64,000 bases of DNA, from NCBI RefSeq assembly GCF_036263595.1, contig NZ_DATAGQ010000167.1, positions 1 to 64,000 of the forward strand, read 5' to 3'. The stretch comes from Geminicoccus sp036263595. Lineage in GTDB: Bacteria > Pseudomonadota > Alphaproteobacteria > Geminicoccales > Geminicoccaceae. A model generated the notes under the pieces. That model did not search any database and had not been told where the DNA came from. It saw only the letters and a list, made by a program, of their open reading frames with translations. The position numbers and the translations under genes were made by a program. Positions 60,175 to 64,000 of this stretch are shown here, piece after piece (positions within the stretch are counted from its first letter, which is position 1; each line of letters opens with the position of its first letter).

Positions 60175-60992
60175 CACGCGTGGTGCTCCGCCATTTCGAG
60201 CTGCTTTTCGCCTTCGCTGCCGAGATAGGCGGCGAGCACCGCCTTGTTGCGCTGGATCTCGGCGGGCGTGCCCTCCGCGATGGTCCGGCCGCTGTCCAGC
60301 ACGTGGATCAGGTCGCAGGCCCCCATGACCATGCGCATGTTGTGCTCGATCAGGAGGATGCCGCAGGCGAAGGTCTTGGGGATGGCCGTGACGATCCGGA
60401 GCAGCTCGTCGCATTCCGCATCCGACATGCCGGCCGCCGGCTCGTCGAGCAGGAGGAAGGCCGGCCCCAGCAGGAGGGCGCGGGCGATGCCGACCCGGCG
60501 CTCGTCCGTGTAGGGCAAGGCACCCGCCACCGTGTCCGCCCGGTCGGACAGGCCCAGCCAGTCGACCATCTCCAGCGCCAGCTTGTGGGCCTGCCGGCGG
60601 CTGAGCCCCATGCCCGTGCCGGTCACCTCGACATTCTCCAGCACGGTCAGCCCCTTGAACAGCCGGCCGGCCTGGAAGGTGCGGGCGACCCCCTGGTGCC
60701 GGAAATGCTCGGCCGTCCATCCGGCGGTGCTGCTGCCGCCCAGCAGGATCCGGCCTTCCGTGGGTGCCTGGAACCCGGTCATGCAGTTGACGAGCGTGGT
60801 CTTGCCCGCACCGTTCGGGCCGATCAGCCCCAGGATCTTGCTCCGTTCCAGCGACAGGGTGACGTCGCCGATGGCGGTGAGGCCGCCGAACCGCACGGAG
60901 ACGCCCTCGGCGGCGAGCACGGCAGCCTGCGGCTGGTCCACACCGGGCGCGATCGGGGTAGGTCTGCTGATCATTTTGGCATCAGCCCGCAT
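60174..60992 (-). CDS. livG: Branched-chain-type ABC transporter ATP-binding protein (LivG)
   Basis: A 272-residue ABC ATPase. It has Walker A GPNGAGKTT, GVARTFQAGRLFKGLTVLEN and Walker B FLLLDEPAAGM. The signature loop is atypical (ALPYTDERRVGIARAL), as is usual for LivG. It is the first gene of the leftward operon livG-livF-livH-livM-VOC. Starts at ATG 60992 or 60974 (MISRPTP) are possible. A TGTGATCACA palindrome begins 5 bases before the upstream start. Confidence 0.9.
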   Translation of the reverse strand: MRADAKMISRPTPIAPGVDQPQAAVLAAEGVSVRFGGLTAIGDVTLSLERSKILGLIGPNGAGKTTLVNCMTGFQAPTEGRILLGGSSTAGWTAEHFRHQGVARTFQAGRLFKGLTVLENVEVTGTGMGLSRRQAHKLALEMVDWLGLSDRADTVAGALPYTDERRVGIARALLLGPAFLLLDEPAAGMSDAECDELLRIVTAIPKTFACGILLIEHNMRMVMGACDLIHVLDSGRTIAEGTPAEIQRNKAVLAAYLGSEGEKQLEMAEHHA

Positions 60993-60996
60993 CTCT

Positions 60997-61006
60997 TGTG
61001 ATCACA
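60997..61006. promoter_or_regulatory. Shared operator candidate TGTGATCACA between livG and the binding-protein gene
   Basis: A perfect 10-base palindrome in the 195-base gap between the divergent ABC importer units. The same core is found upstream of pxpA (49660) and hyuA (51209). Its closeness to the livG start suggests repression. Confidence 0.55.
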
Positions 61007-61187
61007 GTTGATAAGCCCTGGATGGCGCGCCTGTGAAGCCCAGCCTAGGCAGCCGCTTCTCCCGATGCAGCAAGATCCATGCAAATCCCGAGATTGGGGC
61101 ATCGGCCGGAGGGGCTGGTATGCCTCTTGCTACCTGTCTGCTGGCGTCCTTTGATCGGAGCGCCCTCATACGGGGTGGGAGATAGGC

Positions 61188-62390
61188 ATGATCGGTTCGA
61201 GATTTCTGGGAGCGGTCGCGTTCGGCGCCGCCCTGACATTGGGTGCGCCGGCGCCGCAGGCGGCCGATGAGATCGTTCTGGGCTTCGCCGTGGCCGATTC
61301 CGGCATGATGAATGCCTATGACAGCGATTCGAAGAAGATGGCGCTGTTGTGGATGGACGAGCAGAACGCCAAGGGCGGCCTGCTCGGCAAGCAGATGAAG
61401 GCCGTCTCGGCCGATACGAAGTCGGATCGCGTCGAGGGAGCGAAGGCCGGCCAGCGGGTCCTGCGCGATGGTGCCGTGCTCGTCTTCGCCACCTGCGACT
61501 ACGACTATGGCGCGCCGGCAGCGCTCCAGGCCCAGCAGGCCGGCGTGATCTCCGTGTTCCTGTGCGCCGGCGACCCGAAGGCGGGCGTCATGGGCGTCGG
61601 TCCCTTCTCCTTCACCTCGTCGAATGCCGCCCAGGTCGAGGGTGCCACCCTCGCCGAGTGGGGCGCAAAGAAGAAGAACTACAAGACCGCCTACGTCCTG
61701 CTCGACGAATCGCTGGAATACAACAAGTCGGCCTGTGCCGGCTTTGACTGGGCCTTCCCCAAGGTCGGCGGCGAGATCGTCGGTCACGACGTGTTCAAGG
61801 GCAGCGACCCTTCCATTGCCTCGCAGATCACCCGCTTCCGCTCGATCACGGCCGAGAAGCCGGTCGACGTGTTCGTGCTGTGCTCGTCCATGCCGGGCGC
61901 GGGCAGCGCGCTCCGGCAGATCCGCGGTGCCGGCATCGACCTGCCGGTGTTCGGCTCGCAGTCGATGGACGGCCTGTATTGGCAGGATGCCGTGCCTGGC
62001 CTGAAGGACTTCTACGTCCCGATCCAGGCCTCCTCCTACGGCGACGACCCGCGGCCCGAGGTGAACGAGTTGGCTGAGCGCTTCGCCGCCAAGTTCGGCG
62101 CGCGGCCGGCCAGCCAGTACGCCTTCCCGATCTGGGCCTTCATGGAGCTGTGGGGCAAGGCGGTCGAGAAGGCCGGCACCACCGACGCCAAGGCCGTGGT
62201 GGACGTGATGAACACCTATAAGGACGAGCCCACCCTGCTCGGCCCCAGGACCTTCACGCCCATGCTCCACATCCAGGACCAGCCGCTCGAGCTGATCGCC
62301 GAGGTCGGCGGCGGCCAGGGCAAGGTCATCGACCAGTGGCGCATCTCCGAGCCGGTCCCGCAGGAAGTGCTGTACCGTCTGAAGAAGTGA
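61188..62390 (+). CDS. Branched-chain-type ABC transporter substrate-binding protein (LivK-like)
   Basis: A 400-residue periplasmic protein with a signal peptide (MIGSRFLGAVAFGAALTLG, cleavage near PQAADE). The mature part is a type 1 binding fold of the amino-acid/amide group: NAKGGLLGKQMKAVSADT, VLVFATCDYDYGAPAALQAQ, TAYVLLDESLEYNKSACAGF, PVFGSQSMDGLYWQD. The usual ligand-carboxylate residues cannot be verified from sequence. The ATG follows GGTGGGAG. It is divergent from livG and has a strong terminator. Confidence 0.9.
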   Translation: MIGSRFLGAVAFGAALTLGAPAPQAADEIVLGFAVADSGMMNAYDSDSKKMALLWMDEQNAKGGLLGKQMKAVSADTKSDRVEGAKAGQRVLRDGAVLVFATCDYDYGAPAALQAQQAGVISVFLCAGDPKAGVMGVGPFSFTSSNAAQVEGATLAEWGAKKKNYKTAYVLLDESLEYNKSACAGFDWAFPKVGGEIVGHDVFKGSDPSIASQITRFRSITAEKPVDVFVLCSSMPGAGSALRQIRGAGIDLPVFGSQSMDGLYWQDAVPGLKDFYVPIQASSYGDDPRPEVNELAERFAAKFGARPASQYAFPIWAFMELWGKAVEKAGTTDAKAVVDVMNTYKDEPTLLGPRTFTPMLHIQDQPLELIAEVGGGQGKVIDQWRISEPVPQEVLYRLKK

Positions 62391-62414
62391 CCTCTCCGAC
62401 GCGTTCGTGACACG

Positions 62415-62450
62415 AGGCGTCCCTGCCGCAAGGCAGGGGCGCCTTTTCTT
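62415..62450 (+). terminator. Rho-independent terminator after the binding-protein gene
   Basis: AGGCGTCCCTGCC (62415-62427), loop GCAA, GGCAGGGGCGCCT (62432-62444) with one G-T pair, followed by TTTCTTT. Lies 25 bases after the stop at 62390. Confidence 0.85.
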
Positions 62451-62509
62451 TGCAGCTGCAGCAGACGGCCATCAGGAACGTAGGTTCTTGCCGACCCGTC
62501 CCGTTCGGC

Positions 62510-64000
62510 CTAGCTCGCCGTCACGTACATTGCCTTGATCTTGGCCAGCGAGGGCACGCCCTGCTTGTCCAGCACGAACAGCATGTAGAAGCCGGGCGTG
62601 GCGATCGTGTTCTTGGTGGGCGCCTTGACGCTCAGCACGTTGCCGTCGCGGGTGAACGGCAGCTCCATGAAGCGCTGGTCCATGTTGAAGCTGTGGGTGA
62701 CCGAGCCTGTCTTCACCAGGGTCACGCGGCCGACCTTTGCGCCGTCGTCGACGGTGAGCGTGAAGTCCGTCCCGACCTTCAGGCTGCTGGGCGAGGCCAG
62801 GATGCGTGGGCGACGCAGGCGCTGGCCATCGGCGCGGAACATGTAGGGCGGGTAGTAGAGTTCCACGTTGGTGTTGGTCTGCGGGCCCGGCGCCCCGCCG
62901 CCGCCGACCAGTACCGAGCCGTCGTAGAGCAGGATCGCCGTCGAGTGGTAGAGCCGCGCTTTGCCCGAACTGGTGGAAGCGCCCTGGGTCCAGCGCTCCG
63001 TGGCCGGGTCCCAGATCAGCGCCTTGCTGTTGACGCCGGTGAGCTTGTTGGACGCGAGCGAGCCGCCGGTCACCACCACCTTGCCGTCCGGCAGGATCGT
63101 GGCCGTGCTCCAGTGAAGGCCATAGGGCAGCTTCTCGACGGACTTCACCACCGGGCTGGAACCATTGATGTCGATCGTCGCCAAGTTGGCGCTGGCCACG
63201 CTGCTCGTCGGCCCGCCGCCGACCCGCAGGATCTTGCCCGGCGCGTACATGGCCTCGGTCGACTTGGTGCCGAACGAGCCCGGCATGGTGCCGGCCGAGG
63301 TGAACTTTCCTGTCCCCCGCCAGTCGACATAGTACATGGCATTGTTCGAGACGCCGAAGATCCGGCCGTCCGGCGCCACCCAGTTGCGCGGGTAGGACCA
63401 GTGCACGCTGCTTGTGGCCGCACCGGTCAGGAGCCGGAACTTGCCGCCGCGCGAGCGGACCTCCGGGAAGTCGCCGCCCTGGTCGCCGCCTTGGATGTAG
63501 ACCTCGCCGTTGGGCAGGCTGGTCGTCGTTGCGTACCAGCGCACCCGGTTCATGTCCGCACCTTTGACCAGGGTCTTGTCGGCGTTCCGCAGGACCGTGG
63601 AGCTGGCGACGCCGATATTGTCCACGTCGTCGCCGACACCGGAATCACCGCCGGCGATCAGGATGTCTCCACTTTGGGGCATCAGGACCTGGGCGCTGCA
63701 GAAGATGTTGGTATTGGTGCCGTTCGGCAGGGTCAGGTGGTCACCGTTCAGCCCGTCCGAGGGCTTCCAGATGTCGTAGATGAAGTAGCCCGATGAGCGA
63801 CCGGCAGCATTGGTGCCATAGCTCATGATCCGGCCGTCGCGGGTCATCACCATGTGGATCGGAATGAGAGGCCATGGGGCCAGTGCCGACCAGGCGCCGA
63901 CCGTGCTGCGAGGGTCGGGCACGGTAGCGGCCGGAGCCTCCGTGCTGAGCCCAGCGATCGTGATACTAAGTCCCAGAATTTGAGCGAGCGACTGGAGGCG
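62510..64000 (-). CDS. Galactose oxidase-like copper-radical oxidase, 5' end outside the window
   Basis: At least 496 residues. A hydrophobic N-terminal stretch (LAQILGLSITIAGLS) continues past the window edge and is probably a signal peptide, so the start is not visible. Kelch repeats (ILIAGGDSG, EVYIQGGDQGG, VVVTGGSL, VLVGGGG) and a C-terminal DUF1929 domain follow. The copper site seems complete: Cys in NIFCSAQ and Tyr in RWYATT (the crosslinked pair), Tyr-His in RLYHST, and His in SVTHSF. The GlxA/galactose oxidase family oxidises primary alcohols, often of glycans, with oxygen. It is secreted. Confidence 0.85.
   Translation of the reverse strand, partial: RLQSLAQILGLSITIAGLSTEAPAATVPDPRSTVGAWSALAPWPLIPIHMVMTRDGRIMSYGTNAAGRSSGYFIYDIWKPSDGLNGDHLTLPNGTNTNIFCSAQVLMPQSGDILIAGGDSGVGDDVDNIGVASSTVLRNADKTLVKGADMNRVRWYATTTSLPNGEVYIQGGDQGGDFPEVRSRGGKFRLLTGAATSSVHWSYPRNWVAPDGRIFGVSNNAMYYVDWRGTGKFTSAGTMPGSFGTKSTEAMYAPGKILRVGGGPTSSVASANLATIDINGSSPVVKSVEKLPYGLHWSTATILPDGKVVVTGGSLASNKLTGVNSKALIWDPATERWTQGASTSSGKARLYHSTAILLYDGSVLVGGGGAPGPQTNTNVELYYPPYMFRADGQRLRRPRILASPSSLKVGTDFTLTVDDGAKVGRVTLVKTGSVTHSFNMDQRFMELPFTRDGNVLSVKAPTKNTIATPGFYMLFVLDKQGVPSLAKIKAMYVTAS

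Overview
This 64 kb, GC-rich window reads as the chromosome of a free-living alphaproteobacterium. Evidence for this is the class-specific flagellar regulator FliX, an SoeABC-type sulfite dehydrogenase, the DUF2126/transglutaminase/ATP-grasp cluster, dense short overlaps between genes (ATGA, GTGA, TTGA), and many ABC importers for sugars and amide-type compounds. I cannot name the genus; Rhodospirillales or Geminicoccales relatives would fit, but that is an impression. I found no rRNA, tRNA, CRISPR array, prophage or replication origin. High GC produces very long antisense open frames, which I left out.

Layout. 0-0.75 kb: the end of an IS630-family transposase directly abuts an OxyR-like regulator that has lost its DNA-binding half. 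0.75-2.9 kb: a polyol/uronate dehydrogenase pair. 3.0-3.6 kb: two small stress-type membrane proteins around a bidirectional terminator. 3.9-11.4 kb: a four-gene overlapping cluster (DUF2126 transglutaminase, GNAT acetyltransferase, ATP-grasp/alpha-E fusion, transglutaminase), predicted to make or trim a peptide-like product. 11.4-15.9 kb: FliX, a diguanylate cyclase, a cupin, a ClC channel and a BON protein. 16.0-24.6 kb: an acid-sugar region with a complete sugar ABC importer behind a GntR-type palindrome, an aldo/keto reductase, an enolase-superfamily dehydratase, and a single reading frame that joins a DUF1537 kinase to a PdxA2-type dehydrogenase.

24.6-30.3 kb is the least orderly part: an RTX protein, a DUF91-like nuclease, a cupin, a beta-hydroxyacid dehydrogenase, and broken remnants of a formate/nitrite-type transporter and a hybrid histidine kinase. 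30.6-35.2 kb: soeCBA. 35.5-37.3 kb: an ExbB-like channel with two unknown membrane partners. 37.3-45.2 kb: an EamA exporter, a beta/alpha barrel protein and PfkB kinase, an unusual trio (FemAB-like acetyltransferase, formyltransferase, divergent LpxL-like acyltransferase), topoisomerase IB and a cupin.

45.3-62.4 kb looks like one functional block. The operon pxpA-accB-accC-pxpB-pxpC, the operon hyuA-hyuB, and a divergent branched-chain-type ABC importer (substrate-binding protein on one side, livG-livF-livH-livM-VOC on the other) each carry the palindrome TGTGATCAC(A/G) in the promoter region. I infer a coordinated system for uptake and ATP-dependent opening of a lactam, cyclic imide or hydantoin-type compound. 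The window ends inside a galactose-oxidase-like copper-radical enzyme with its four ligand and cofactor positions intact.
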